Origin: Flavobacteriaceae bacterium
GTDB lineage: Bacteria > Bacteroidota > Bacteroidia > Flavobacteriales > Flavobacteriaceae
NCBI GenBank assembly: GCA_002862645.1
Contig: PKDQ01000020.1
Location: 1-64,000, forward strand
DNA length: 64,000 bases
Direction of reading: 5' to 3'
Positions 16,514-25,060 of this stretch are shown here, piece by piece; positions within the stretch are counted from its first letter, which is position 1, and each line of letters starts with the position of its first letter. The notes under the pieces are model-generated. The model ran no database searches, was not told the DNA's origin, and was given only the letters and a program-made list of their open reading frames with translations. The position numbers were made by a program, and so were the translations under genes.

Positions 16514-16855
16514 TCAACTAAACTTTTTCTTGAGGGCTTTTTCCGTTTGGATTACATTAATAATAGGGTAAAGCGTAGTCAAAATGATAGCAATCCATAT
16601 TTCTGCTTTGCCAGTTTCAAAAAATATAAAAAGTGCACAGGTTAACAAGCAATAATAGCCAGATTGGATAATGTACTTAGATGATTCTTTTTGTGCATAG
16701 TCCCAATGAGCTTGACTTTTTTTTGAACGCGAAGTTCGATAGCCATAAAAATCATTAATTTTTTTTGGGGGATAGCGCAATACAAGTTGCCCTGTAATAA
16801 TATATATCAACCCGCAAAGAATACAAACAAGTACAGGGGGATTAATTTCCATCAT
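16514..16855 (-). CDS. SdpI/YhfL-like membrane protein
   Basis: 113 residues with three hydrophobic segments (about 7-25, 63-81 and 84-103). 'KINDFYGYRTSRSKKSQAHWDYAQK' is the conserved loop of the SdpI family; Bacillus SdpI confers immunity to the SdpC toxin, but most homologues are uncharacterised. Two adjacent ATGs exist at the start. It overlaps the aquaporin stop by 14 bases and is probably co-transcribed with it. Its end lies 4 bases beyond the photolyase operator, so read-through into the light operon is possible. Confidence 0.85.
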   Translation of the reverse strand: MMEINPPVLVCILCGLIYIITGQLVLRYPPKKINDFYGYRTSRSKKSQAHWDYAQKESSKYIIQSGYYCLLTCALFIFFETGKAEIWIAIILTTLYPIINVIQTEKALKKKFS

Positions 16856-17501
16856 CTAAAGTTACAAAGTAGTTAAAAAGGACTACGGCAAGTGCCATTC
16901 CCGCAAAAGGGGCAGTAAGGTATAACCACATGGGGTCCCAGTGGTTTCCAACAAGAGCAGGTCCAAATGAACGGGCAGGGTTCATGGATGCATTGGTGAG
17001 CGGGCCCGCAAACATGGCCTCGAGTAAAATTACACTGCCGACTGCCAAACCTGCTACAGGTCCTATTTCTTTGCTACCCGTACTTATATGAAGTATTACA
17101 ATCATTAGGAAAAAGGACAACAGAAACTCAAGCCAAAAGGCACTTTCATAGGGGATGCTTGGTATGGTAGCTCCTAAAATTTTACTTTGTGGAATAATTG
17201 TTTTTACGGCTAGGCTAGCTGCTACAGCTGCTGCAGTTTGGGTAATTAGGTATGCTGGCACTTTTTTCCAGTGGAAACGTTTTGCAAGTGCAAAAGCTGT
17301 AGTTACTGCGGGGTTGAAATGTGCACCAGACTGCGACCCGAAAGCATAAATCATGACCATCACAATGAGTCCCCAAGTAATGGCAACCCCTTCGTGGGCA
17401 ACCTTTCCTGTTGTTTCGTTTACAGCCATAGCAGCTGTTCCGCAAAAGACCATGGCAAAGGTTCCTATAAATTCCGCGTAAAGTGCAGTGTAGAGTTTCA
17501 T
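16842..17501 (-). CDS. MIP-family channel (aquaporin/aquaglyceroporin)
   Basis: 219 residues, six transmembrane helices with two half-helices. Both NPA boxes are intact: N63-P64-A65 in 'SGAHFNPAVT' and N174-P175-A176 in 'TNASMNPARSFGPAL'. Aligning by eye with E. coli AqpZ, the selectivity filter would be Y52, A162, A171 and R177 instead of F, H, T, R. Small residues at two positions suggest a wider pore that may pass glycerol or other small neutral solutes, as in plant NIP channels (inference). The substrate is therefore not assigned. Confidence 0.9.
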   Translation of the reverse strand: MKLYTALYAEFIGTFAMVFCGTAAMAVNETTGKVAHEGVAITWGLIVMVMIYAFGSQSGAHFNPAVTTAFALAKRFHWKKVPAYLITQTAAAVAASLAVKTIIPQSKILGATIPSIPYESAFWLEFLLSFFLMIVILHISTGSKEIGPVAGLAVGSVILLEAMFAGPLTNASMNPARSFGPALVGNHWDPMWLYLTAPFAGMALAVVLFNYFVTLDDGN

Positions 17502-17540
17502 GCTGTTAAAGTAAGAATGATAAGGTTAGCTAAATGTTAT

Positions 17541-18236
17541 TTAAATACGTTTTCCTGTACTTAATACATACAAGGAGTACGTCAAGACAATTAAAATGAT
17601 TTCCCAAAAGAAAATATAGTAAGGCCATGCACCGATAATCAGGGGGTTGTTAACATCAGGCGTGTTGGATAAATACATATAGTTAGAATCGATGATAAAA
17701 TTCAAGGGCATTACAAATGCAAGTAATAGATTAATGTAAATCGAAAATTTGAGCCATGAATATTTTGTCAGTTTATAGCCTAAATTTTTGTACATGAATA
17801 TAGGCAACAGCATTATACCTCCGTGTGAAACGTAGTACTCTAAATATTCGTAGCTAGTGCCGTCAAAATTATTTATTTGGGGAGTGAGAAAAGCTTGAAT
17901 CGCGCCAATAATACCTGCGTAAAATAAAAACTCAAAAAGCCACTTTTTTTTAGGGATAAAGAGAATAAAACAAGCGATGAGGTTTGAAACACTACAAAGA
18001 TGTAAGGGTAGGTTATCACTAATATTCCAATACCCATTGATGATGTTTCGAGCGTGACCTGTGATTGTTGTGCTGATTAAGAGCAGTGCAATCAGCATTC
18101 CCATGCGAAGTTGGTACTTGGGAGGCATGCGTTTACCAACAAAAAGATAAGCAACCATAACAAGCAGTGTCCACAAAGAGTTTCTTATCCACTCATCAGA
18201 TAGAAACTCAATGATATAAGCTTTTAGTTCGGTCAT
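17541..18236 (-). CDS. YwaF/TIGR02206-type integral membrane protein
   Basis: 231 residues from ATG 18236, with about seven hydrophobic segments. 'ISDNLPLHLCSVSNLIACFILF' and 'YVSHGGIMLLPIF' with 'WPYYIFFWEII' fit the TIGR02206/YwaF (TMEM164-like) family of membrane proteins of unknown biochemical role. An upstream in-frame start (18356) would add 40 residues overlapping the maf gene and is rejected. It stands last in a minus-strand run maf-ywaF-like, about 50 bases from maf. Confidence 0.82.
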   Translation of the reverse strand: MTELKAYIIEFLSDEWIRNSLWTLLVMVAYLFVGKRMPPKYQLRMGMLIALLLISTTITGHARNIINGYWNISDNLPLHLCSVSNLIACFILFIPKKKWLFEFLFYAGIIGAIQAFLTPQINNFDGTSYEYLEYYVSHGGIMLLPIFMYKNLGYKLTKYSWLKFSIYINLLLAFVMPLNFIIDSNYMYLSNTPDVNNPLIIGAWPYYIFFWEIILIVLTYSLYVLSTGKRI

Positions 18237-18285
18237 GAAGGCTGTTTCAAAAACATAAATATAATCATATTGAAATAAAATGATT

Positions 18286-18867
18286 TTATGCTTTGATTGA
18301 AGGTAAATAGGGGAGTAGTAATTGATGTGTTTTTGCGGTAGGCAAGCCAACAACATTCGTATAAGAACCCGCTATTTTGGATACGCCTATCAGTCCAATC
18401 CAGTCTTGAATGCCATAACCGCCTGCCTTGTCAAAGGGTTTGTGAGTTTTGGCGTAATGGGTGATATCTGCTTTTGACAATACAGCCATGCTTACCTGAG
18501 TTGTTTCTTGAATGCACATCTGTTTTTCGTTAGTGCTCAAACAAACAGAGGTGATAACTTCGTGTGTTTTGCCAGATAATTTTGAAAGCATCTCAATAGC
18601 ATGGGCTTCATCTATGGGCTTGCCCAGTGCGGTGTCATCAAGCCAAACAAGGGTGTCGGCAGTAAGCACCAATTCGTTTTGCTGAAGCTGTTGCTGGTGG
18701 GACTTTCCTTTTAATCGCGCTAAAAAATCGGTTATTTCAATGCCCTTCAATTCTTGAGGGTATATTTCCTCAATTGCTAAAACACGCTGCTCAAAAGCTA
18801 CGCCCATTTGCTTTAAGAGGGCAACACGTCTGGGGGAACCAGACCCAAGGAATAGTTTGTATGTCAT
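18286..18867 (-). CDS. maf: Maf-family nucleoside triphosphate pyrophosphatase
   Basis: 193 residues. The start 'LFLGSGSPRRVALLKQMGV' with the SxSPRR phosphate-binding motif, 'VLTADTLVWLDDTALGKP' and 'FDKAGGYGIQDWIGL' identify Maf/ITPase-like enzymes that hydrolyse canonical or modified NTPs (dTTP/UTP or m7GTP) to monophosphates, sanitising the nucleotide pool and influencing septation. The subfamily (YhdE or YceF type) was not resolved. Four-base overlap with the KdsC-type phosphatase gene; the DUF2520-kdsC-maf order is common in Flavobacteriia. Confidence 0.94.
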   Translation of the reverse strand: MTYKLFLGSGSPRRVALLKQMGVAFEQRVLAIEEIYPQELKGIEITDFLARLKGKSHQQQLQQNELVLTADTLVWLDDTALGKPIDEAHAIEMLSKLSGKTHEVITSVCLSTNEKQMCIQETTQVSMAVLSKADITHYAKTHKPFDKAGGYGIQDWIGLIGVSKIAGSYTNVVGLPTAKTHQLLLPYLPSIKA

Positions 18868-19391
18868 TTGCTATCGTTGCGGGCATTGGTGAGGGCTCCC
18901 CACTTACCTTGTACTTTTAAAACTTGCTCAATTACGTCTCGGACACAGCCTTTACCTCCGTCTTTGTGAGAGATATAATCAGCGGAAGCCAAAACTTCTG
19001 GAACTGCATCGTTAGGACAACATCCTAGCCGAACCATTTCCATGGCTTCAACATCGGGAATATCATCGCCCATAAAGAGCATATTTTCAAAACGTACACT
19101 GTTTTCTTTGCTGTATTTATGCAGTATGCTTGCCTTTTGGTGTGCTCCCAAATACACGTCTTGGACACCCAATTGATTGAGGCGCATTCTTACGGCTTCG
19201 TTTGTCCCTCCTGAAATGATAACAACGCCAAAGCCAGCGTGAAGCGCAGCTTTAATCGCATAGCCATCTTTAGTGTTCATGGTGCGTATCATTTCTCCAT
19301 CAGGCAAAATGGTAATGCTGCCATCGGTAAATACACCATCTACATCAAAAACAAAAGTGGTGATGTGTTTGAATTCTTCTTTGTAACTCAT
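18864..19391 (-). CDS. KdsC-type HAD phosphatase
   Basis: 175 residues, cap-less C0 HAD phosphatase. D16-V-D18 in 'FVFDVDGVFTDGSI' is the nucleophile/acid pair, 'VIISGGTNEAVRMRLNQLG' holds motif II, and 'FMGDDIPDVEAM' is the acidic motif. The family comprises 3-deoxy-D-manno-octulosonate-8-phosphate phosphatases of Kdo synthesis and close relatives acting on sialic or other nonulosonic acid 9-phosphates. The neighbours (Maf, DUF2520) give no further clue, so the exact substrate stays open. Overlaps both neighbours by four bases. Confidence 0.9.
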   Translation of the reverse strand: MSYKEEFKHITTFVFDVDGVFTDGSITILPDGEMIRTMNTKDGYAIKAALHAGFGVVIISGGTNEAVRMRLNQLGVQDVYLGAHQKASILHKYSKENSVRFENMLFMGDDIPDVEAMEMVRLGCCPNDAVPEVLASADYISHKDGGKGCVRDVIEQVLKVQGKWGALTNARNDSK

Positions 19392-20134
19392 GTGTTCTGT
19401 GTTTTATATATAGATTGACTCAATACGCGATACAAATTTGCCTCTTCCGTCGTCAAGATATCAATATGTTTTGACTGTGTGCGTCTATCATTTCGTTTGG
19501 CTGGTCCAGTTTGATGTGTCACCGCATCTGAATGCAGGCTGCGTGATAGCGTTTCTTTAATAATCGGATGGAGCAAGGCGTGGGGGAGGCCTGCATTTGA
19601 AGTGATTTGTTGACTGATACCCAAGAGGTGATTACAGAAGTTATTTGCAAAAACAGCTGCGGCGTGCAGATGTAGGCGTTGTTCAGCCGTCATAAAATGG
19701 ACTTCATCACTCAATTGCCGTGCAAGCTTTCCGAGTAGATCCAAGTCCGTATTGTCATTAGCTTCCAAACAAAACGGGATATTTTTCCAATGTAACTTTT
19801 GCCCTAGTGAAAAACGTTGTAGCGGATAGAAAACCCCTGTGCGTTTATGGGGTGCGAGCACATCCATGGATCGGGCAGCTGCCGTATGCACTACCAAAGC
19901 GTTTGTCTTAAAACCATGCGCTACTTCAGCAATGTGGTCATCTGAGATAGCCAAAAAACAAATGTCTACCTCAATGTCATTTTGGAATACATTAAAATAG
20001 GGTGTGTGGTTGGCTAGTGGTGGATGTTCGCTTCTGCCAATCCATTGTACACAAGAAATCATTTCTAATTTCTCAAAGGCTTTTAAAAAATGTGTAGCAA
20101 GATTACCCGTACCAAAAAGTGCTATTCGCATCAT
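19388..20134 (-). CDS. Rossmann-like and DUF2520 domain protein
   Basis: 248 residues. An N-terminal NADP-type Rossmann motif 'IALFGTGNLATHFLKAFEKL' is followed by a DUF2520 helical domain ('RLHLHAAAVFANNFCNHLL'), the architecture of the ProC/ketopantoate-reductase-like DUF2520 proteins. The enzymatic reaction is unknown. Two consecutive ATGs start the gene. First gene of a minus-strand operon with kdsC-type and maf genes, divergent from ndk. Confidence 0.88.
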   Translation of the reverse strand: MMRIALFGTGNLATHFLKAFEKLEMISCVQWIGRSEHPPLANHTPYFNVFQNDIEVDICFLAISDDHIAEVAHGFKTNALVVHTAAARSMDVLAPHKRTGVFYPLQRFSLGQKLHWKNIPFCLEANDNTDLDLLGKLARQLSDEVHFMTAEQRLHLHAAAVFANNFCNHLLGISQQITSNAGLPHALLHPIIKETLSRSLHSDAVTHQTGPAKRNDRRTQSKHIDILTTEEANLYRVLSQSIYKTQNT

Positions 20135-20188
20135 TGTTCAAAATTACAAATAACTGCCTACTTGTAAATGACTTTATATGAATTTCAT

Positions 20189-20196
20189 TAGGTTTG
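20189..20196 (+). promoter_or_regulatory. -7 element of the ndk promoter
   Basis: TAGGTTTG matches TAnnTTTG and ends 13 bases before the ndk ATG (20210). A TTG at 20162-20164 is the nearest -33 candidate, at the long end of allowed spacing (24 bases). Confidence 0.5.
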
Positions 20197-20209
20197 CACA
20201 AAATTGTAT

Positions 20210-20629
20210 ATGAAAACAAATCAGACTTTCACGATGATTAAGCCCGATGCTGTCGGTAACGGCCACATTGGAGCGATATTGAATAAAATTGCAGAAGCAG
20301 GATTTACCTTTAAAGCATTGAAGATGATACGCTTGTCTCAAACAGCTGCAGAGGCTTTTTATGCTGTTCATAACGATCGCCCATTTTTTAATGATTTGGC
20401 AGCATTTATGACCAGTGGCCCTATTGTAGCTGCTGTTTTGGAGAAAGACAATGCCGTAGATGATTTCCGTACCTTAATTGGTGCTACAAACCCAGAGGAA
20501 GCAGCTGTTGGGACCATCCGAAAATCTTTTGCTACTTCTGTTGGTGAGAATGCTATTCATGGCTCAGACAGCAATGAAAATGCAGCAATTGAGATTGCTT
20601 TCCACTTTGCTGAAAGTGAGCAGTTTTAA
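20210..20629 (+). CDS. ndk: Nucleoside diphosphate kinase
   Basis: 139 residues, normal length. It exchanges the gamma-phosphate between NTPs and NDPs through a phospho-histidine. '[16 protein letters not shown]' and the active-site H117 in '[15 protein letters not shown]' are intact. ATG 20210 is chosen over an in-frame TTG two codons earlier. It is monocistronic; the 3' end overlaps that of the converging DUF721 gene by four bases. Confidence 0.97.
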   Translation: MKTNQTFTMIKPDAVGNGHIGAILNKIAEAGFTFKALKMIRLSQTAAEAFYAVHNDRPFFNDLAAFMTSGPIVAAVLEKDNAVDDFRTLIGATNPEEAAVGTIRKSFATSVGENAIHGSDSNENAAIEIAFHFAESEQF

Positions 20630-20922
20630 CGCAACACCAGTTTTGATATACAATCTTTCTCTAAGCCCTCATTAAGCATAGCAATGATGTTGTTTTTGCC
20701 ATAATTCAGTTCTTCACGTAGTACAGAGGAGGTAAGGCTAACATAAAGTGTTTTTCCAACCAATTTAATCGAATTGGTATAAGCTTGTACTCCAGCACCC
20801 ATGAGTTCAGCCCACAAGGCAGCTAACCTGACGTTATCAAGGCCTTTTTCTAGCTTATTTGCATCTGTAAACTGACGTAATACGTCTTCTATTGGTTGCG
20901 GTTCATCTTTTCGTGTGCTCAT
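20626..20922 (-). CDS. DUF721 / DciA-like protein
   Basis: 98 residues. '[49 protein letters not shown]' is the KH-like DUF721 core. DUF721 proteins of the DciA group load the replicative helicase DnaB in bacteria lacking DnaC/DnaI. The dnaB and dnaA genes are also in this window (34.9 and 50.9 kb). It sits at the end of the recF operon, and recF-DUF721 neighbourhoods occur in several phyla. Assignment as the functional DciA is inference. Confidence 0.85.
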   Translation of the reverse strand: MSTRKDEPQPIEDVLRQFTDANKLEKGLDNVRLAALWAELMGAGVQAYTNSIKLVGKTLYVSLTSSVLREELNYGKNNIIAMLNEGLEKDCISKLVLR

Positions 20923-21320
20923 GGTTGGTATTTAGTATAATAAAAAACGACACCTCGTGCATCTTTTAGCCTTAATTTGTCAGCTGTTAATGCCGTGATT
21001 TCTTCTTGCCAAATTTCTTTTTGTTTGCTGTAGGTAATAATACATTTATTTTCCAGAAATGCAATATTGAATGGAACAAAGTCATTTGAACCGTTGAATT
21101 GCTTGTTAAATGAGGGTTTTAGTTTTTTTCTAATCCCATGTAGCGAATCAAGTTTAAAAAAATCAACATCAACAGAGGATTTGAATTGTTTCTCCTCGCC
21201 ACTTGGCGACACTGCTTTGTCTATGCGCCAACACCCATTAAGTTGATCTAGGCCTGAAGGTTTTACATTGGTAGTACAACCTATCAAAAGCAAACAAAAT
21301 AGAGGTAATACAATTCTCAT
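20919..21320 (-). CDS. Small lipoprotein, lipocalin-like
   Basis: 133 residues. A signal peptide ends in the lipobox LLIGC with C15 as the lipidated residue, so it is probably anchored in the outer membrane. The rest reads 'LNGCWRIDKAVSPSGE' near the N-terminus and regular beta strands to a terminal '[11 protein letters not shown]', which resembles Bacteroidota lipocalin-like lipoproteins. No specific ligand or role can be given. It overlaps the recF stop and the DUF721 start by four bases each. Confidence 0.7.
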   Translation of the reverse strand: MRIVLPLFCLLLIGCTTNVKPSGLDQLNGCWRIDKAVSPSGEEKQFKSSVDVDFFKLDSLHGIRKKLKPSFNKQFNGSNDFVPFNIAFLENKCIITYSKQKEIWQEEITALTADKLRLKDARGVVFYYTKYQP

Positions 21321-22405
21321 AGACGATGTAGTTGGAATGCTTGTTCTGTTTTTTTTATTACTGCTTCTGTTCGTTTGGGGTGGGTATCGGTAATAAACAG
21401 TTGGCCAAATGAGGATTCGTGGACCAGGCTAATGATTTTAGAAACGCGCACATCATCAAGTTTATCAAAAATATCATCTAGGAGCAGAAGCGGCGTCACA
21501 GCCGTACTTTGTTTTAGCATATCAAATTGCGCCAATTTTAGTGCGATTAACAGCGATTTGCGTTGCCCTTGGCTACCAAACTTCTTGATGGGATATCCAT
21601 CAATTTGAAAGACCAAATCGTCTTTATGAACACCCACAGTACTAAATTGTGTTATGCGGTCTTGGGTAGTAGCATTTTCAAGGAGCTTCTCAAAATCTTC
21701 ATTTAGCAGTTGACTTTGATATGATACACTTACATTTTCTTCAGCACCACTTATGGCAGCATACCTTTTTTTAAATAAGGGTTCAAAGGTAGATAGGTAT
21801 TCCATTCTAGTCTCGTGAATGGGTTTGCCTAGTGATACCAATTGGGCGTTGTAAATTTCTAATGTATCATTTGCTCCCTGTCCATAACGACCCATTTGTT
21901 TTAGTAAGGCGTTGCGTTGTTGTAGTATTTTTTGATACTGAATAAGCTGATGCAAATAGGTTTTGTCAGCCTGACCAATCAGACGGTCAATAAAACTTCT
22001 TCGGGTTTGGCTACCTTCATTGATCAAGTCTACGTCAGCGGGTGAAATCATTACGGTGGGGAGTAGGCCGATGTGTTCTGATAACTTTTTGTATTTCTTA
22101 CCGTTGCGAATAAATACTTTTGAGGCTTCGCGCTTGAGTAAACACTCAATACGCTCCATACGTTCATCACGCTCAAAGTGTCCTTCAATACGCATAAAGT
22201 CTGCCTGATGTTGAATGGTATGCGCATTTACAGCAGAAAAATAGCTGCGTCCCATCGCCAAATGGTAGATCGCATCTAGCGTATTTGTTTTCCCTTTTCC
22301 GTTATTTCCAACAAAACAGTGGATAGGCGCATCGAATGTATATCTCGCATCGGACACATTTTTGTAGTTGGTAATTTCGAGGGCGTTAAGACGCAAACTG
22401 CTCAT
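21317..22405 (-). CDS. recF: DNA replication/repair protein RecF
   Basis: 362 residues. This SMC-like ATPase loads RecA at gapped DNA in the RecFOR pathway. Walker A is 'FVGNNGKGKTNTLDAIYHL' (G33-T40), the signature motif 'FGSQGQRKSLLIALKLAQ' and Walker B 'LLLLDDIFDKLDD' are all intact. First gene of the operon recF-lipoprotein-DUF721 and divergent from the TPR gene at 22502. Not adjacent to dnaA, unlike the classical dnaA-dnaN-recF order. Confidence 0.96.
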   Translation of the reverse strand: MSSLRLNALEITNYKNVSDARYTFDAPIHCFVGNNGKGKTNTLDAIYHLAMGRSYFSAVNAHTIQHQADFMRIEGHFERDERMERIECLLKREASKVFIRNGKKYKKLSEHIGLLPTVMISPADVDLINEGSQTRRSFIDRLIGQADKTYLHQLIQYQKILQQRNALLKQMGRYGQGANDTLEIYNAQLVSLGKPIHETRMEYLSTFEPLFKKRYAAISGAEENVSVSYQSQLLNEDFEKLLENATTQDRITQFSTVGVHKDDLVFQIDGYPIKKFGSQGQRKSLLIALKLAQFDMLKQSTAVTPLLLLDDIFDKLDDVRVSKIISLVHESSFGQLFITDTHPKRTEAVIKKTEQAFQLHRL

Positions 22406-22475
22406 AAAACAACTTATATTAAAGAAGCATCCAAAATAAACATTTTGGTGGCAAGGTGTATTGGAATAAAAATTT

Positions 22476-22483
22476 TATTTTTG
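22476..22483 (+). promoter_or_regulatory. -7 element upstream of the TPR/ribH genes
   Basis: TATTTTTG fits TAnnTTTG, 18 bases before ATG 22502. TTG triplets at 22445 and 22461 flank the expected -33 position but neither spacing is ideal. Confidence 0.45.
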
Positions 22484-22501
22484 CAACCATAACAATTTAA
22501 A

Positions 22502-23257
22502 ATGGCTACGTACAAAAAACGCGGAGGTAAACCAAAAATGCCTCAACAACAATCACCAGAGCAAGAGAGTGTAACAGCTGAAGTATTTTCAACGCTTGAC
22601 ACTTCTGCAGGTCGTGCGGAAGCTTGGGTCTCTCGAAATCAGAACTATATCCTGTCTTTTATCGTCCTCGTTGTCGTCGGCGTATTTGGTTATTTGGGGT
22701 ATGAAAATTATGTGGTTAAGCCCAAGCAAGAGGAATCTACAAACCTTATAGCACAGGCACAAACCCACTTTAATGAAGCTTTGGAAGACTTAACCTTGCA
22801 AGATTCTTTGTTTGTACTCGCCCTAGAAGGAGACGGAGTAAGCCCTGGCTTCATTAAAATCATCAATAGTTATGGCGGTTCTGCTGCTGCTCAAATAGCT
22901 ACTTACAATGCAGGCATGATATACCTTAAGCGAGGAGAATACGATCTTGCCATTGACTACTTAGAAGATTTTTCTGCTAACGATCCTGTGCTTGGCGCAC
23001 TTGCGCTTGGTGGTATCGCAGATGCATTTACAGAGTTAAACCAACTGGAGGATGCGCTAGGCTATTACCGAAATGCAGCGAATTATGCTGATAACGACTT
23101 GACAACACCTCGTTTTTTACTTAAAGGAGCTCAGGTAGCTTTAAGCTTAGGTGCTAAGGCTGATGCAGCAACATTGCTAGAAACCCTAGCCTCTGACTAT
23201 GCAGAAACCCCTCAGGCTACTCATCTAGAGGTGCTGTTAGCACAAGCCCAAAACTAG
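22502..23257 (+). CDS. Membrane-anchored tetratricopeptide-repeat protein (YfgM-like)
   Basis: 251 residues. A basic, proline/glutamine-rich N-terminus of about 45 residues precedes one transmembrane helix (about 49-68, 'YILSFIVLVVVGVFGYLGY'), then a periplasmic TPR region ('AAAQIATYNAGMIYLKRGEYDLAIDYL', 'LGGIADAFTELNQLEDALGYYRNAA'). This is the layout of YfgM/TPR_21 proteins that work with the Sec machinery and periplasmic chaperones in E. coli. The equivalent role here is inferred from architecture. One base separates it from ribH, so the two are co-transcribed. Confidence 0.85.
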   Translation: MATYKKRGGKPKMPQQQSPEQESVTAEVFSTLDTSAGRAEAWVSRNQNYILSFIVLVVVGVFGYLGYENYVVKPKQEESTNLIAQAQTHFNEALEDLTLQDSLFVLALEGDGVSPGFIKIINSYGGSAAAQIATYNAGMIYLKRGEYDLAIDYLEDFSANDPVLGALALGGIADAFTELNQLEDALGYYRNAANYADNDLTTPRFLLKGAQVALSLGAKADAATLLETLASDYAETPQATHLEVLLAQAQN

Positions 23258-23258
23258 T

Positions 23259-23726
23259 ATGGCGACTGCTCAACACGGTCCATTTAATTTAAATGCGGTG
23301 CCTAGCGCTGCAGCTCTTCGGATTGCCGTTGTTGTTTCTGAGTGGAATGCTGAAATAACAGCTAATTTATACGAAGGTGCCCACGCTGTACTTCAACAAA
23401 AGGGTTGTTCTGAGATACAGCGTATAGACGTGCCGGGTAGTTTTGAACTTATTTATGGGTGCAAAGTAGCTATGAATGCAGGTTTCGATGCTGTCATTGC
23501 ATTAGGAAGTGTAATAAGAGGCGAAACAGCACATTTTGACTATGTGTGTGAAGCAGTAGCTTCAGGCATAAAAGATCTTAATCTTCAAGGCAAATTTCCT
23601 GTTATTTTTGGAGTACTCACCGATAATACCCTAGCACAAGCCCAAGCGAGAAGTGGTGGGGAACTAGGAAATAAGGGGGCGGAAGCAGCTGTTGCAGCCA
23701 TCAAAATGGCTACACTTGCTATTTAA
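23259..23726 (+). CDS. ribH: 6,7-dimethyl-8-ribityllumazine synthase
   Basis: 155 residues. It condenses 5-amino-6-ribitylamino-uracil with dihydroxybutanone phosphate, the penultimate riboflavin step. 'VVVSEWNAEITANLYEGA', 'VPGSFELIYGCKVAM', 'ALGSVIRGETAHFDYVCEA' (with the catalytic His) and 'FGVLTDNTLAQAQARSG' are intact. The product is also the antenna chromophore of FeS-BCP photolyases such as the one at 11059-12588. Its end overlaps that of crtZ, which converges, by eight bases. Confidence 0.96.
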   Translation: MATAQHGPFNLNAVPSAAALRIAVVVSEWNAEITANLYEGAHAVLQQKGCSEIQRIDVPGSFELIYGCKVAMNAGFDAVIALGSVIRGETAHFDYVCEAVASGIKDLNLQGKFPVIFGVLTDNTLAQAQARSGGELGNKGAEAAVAAIKMATLAI

Positions 23727-24165
23727 AATACTTTAAGGGAACCCACAGCATACCGAAACATTCCCCTTTTGTTTTGTTAAGGTGTTTGTGGTGGATTTTG
23801 TGAGCTCGTCGTACGCCTCGCGCATAGCGGTTGTTGACATTGCGCCATATTTTAAAACGCTGGTGAATAAAGATGTCATGCACCATAAAGTAAGCCAACC
23901 CGTAGGTAAATATACCTATGCCAATGGCTAGTCCTGGAGTAAAACCATATTCTCCCCAGAAGACAACACACCCCACACTTACCACGGCATAAAAGATAAA
24001 AAAGAGGTCGTTACGCTCAAACCAAGAATTGTGATTTTTGTGATGGTGGTCTTTGTGGAGCGACCATAAAAAACCATGCATGACATACTTATGGCTAAAC
24101 CACGCCATAAATTCCATAGTGAAAAACGTTAGAAAAATTACACCAATTTGGGCAATCAGGGACAT
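23719..24165 (-). CDS. crtZ: Beta-carotene hydroxylase
   Basis: 148 residues. This membrane di-iron hydroxylase adds 3-hydroxyl groups to beta-ionone rings, giving zeaxanthin. The histidine clusters are visible: H25-x4-H30, H37-x2-HH and later 'HDIFIHQRF' and 'RAHKIHHKH'. About four hydrophobic segments. It follows crtB after nine bases on the minus strand, so the two form an operon. No lycopene cyclase or phytoene desaturase lies nearby. Confidence 0.93.
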   Translation of the reverse strand: MSLIAQIGVIFLTFFTMEFMAWFSHKYVMHGFLWSLHKDHHHKNHNSWFERNDLFFIFYAVVSVGCVVFWGEYGFTPGLAIGIGIFTYGLAYFMVHDIFIHQRFKIWRNVNNRYARGVRRAHKIHHKHLNKTKGECFGMLWVPLKYFK

Positions 24166-24174
24166 GGTCTTAAG

Positions 24175-25014
24175 TTATAATAAATTGAATTGATATCGAA
24201 TAAATGAACGTGCTAACACATCTACCTTTTGGTAATTCGGCACGCGAATTCTTTTTGCCTTAATCTGTGTTGAAGGTGTTTTTTTAAGTTTTTTCAGCAA
24301 ACGTAAATAATACTTGTATGCGGTATAGACACCAAATTTAGCCTCATCTGGTAATTGAAAAATGCCCTTTAAGCCAGCGCTGAAGTCAGCTTCAATTTCT
24401 TTGATAATAGTTTGTTTCGAGTGTTCATCGAAAGCGTTCATGTCAACGTTGGGAAAATAGGAGCGCTCTAAATGTTCATGATCTGCTTTTAGATCCCTCA
24501 AGAAATTAACCTTTTGGAACGCCGAGCCCAAACGCATGGCAGCATCTTTTAATGCGTCGAACTGTACATCATCCCCTTTGACAAAAACCTTGAGACACAT
24601 CAAACCTACTACATCAGCAGATCCGTATATATATGCTTTGTACTCCTCGTCAGTTAAATAGGTTTTCTTAGACAAATCCCAATGCATACTTTGCATAAAC
24701 GCTTTAATGTATTCGCGGTCAATATTGTAGCGGTGAACTGTTTCTTGAAAACTGTTTAAAATAGGGTTTAGGCTTATCTTATCTGACAAAGCTTGTTCTA
24801 GGGATTGCTCAAAGCGTACAAATAATTCGGCTTTATTATAATCGTGAAAAGTGTCAACGATCTCATCGGCGAAACGGACAAACCCATAGATGTTGTAGAT
24901 GTCTTGTCGGATTTCATTTGAAAGTATACGAGTAGCGAGTGAAAAAGAGGTACTGTATGAATCAGTAACGAGTTTACTGCTTTGATGGGAAACTTTATCG
25001 AATAGCGCTTTCAT
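24175..25014 (-). CDS. crtB: Phytoene synthase
   Basis: 279 residues. It condenses two geranylgeranyl diphosphates to phytoene, the first committed step of C40 carotenoid synthesis. Two Asp-rich motifs are present: D50-EIV-D54 in 'RFADEIVDTF' and D174-LKA-D178 in 'NFLRDLKADHE'. The N-terminal 'SYSTSFSLATRIL' is typical of CrtB. The promoter region upstream holds TTTGACA and a near-consensus TATATTTA plus a perfect TGACC-TGT-GGTCA palindrome. It lies directly downstream of the CarH-like regulator gene on the same strand. Confidence 0.95.
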   Translation of the reverse strand: MKALFDKVSHQSSKLVTDSYSTSFSLATRILSNEIRQDIYNIYGFVRFADEIVDTFHDYNKAELFVRFEQSLEQALSDKISLNPILNSFQETVHRYNIDREYIKAFMQSMHWDLSKKTYLTDEEYKAYIYGSADVVGLMCLKVFVKGDDVQFDALKDAAMRLGSAFQKVNFLRDLKADHEHLERSYFPNVDMNAFDEHSKQTIIKEIEADFSAGLKGIFQLPDEAKFGVYTAYKYYLRLLKKLKKTPSTQIKAKRIRVPNYQKVDVLARSFIRYQFNLL

Positions 25015-25060
25015 ATTTTTGCCTTGATTCTTGTAAATATAAAATAATTATCGTGTCAAA

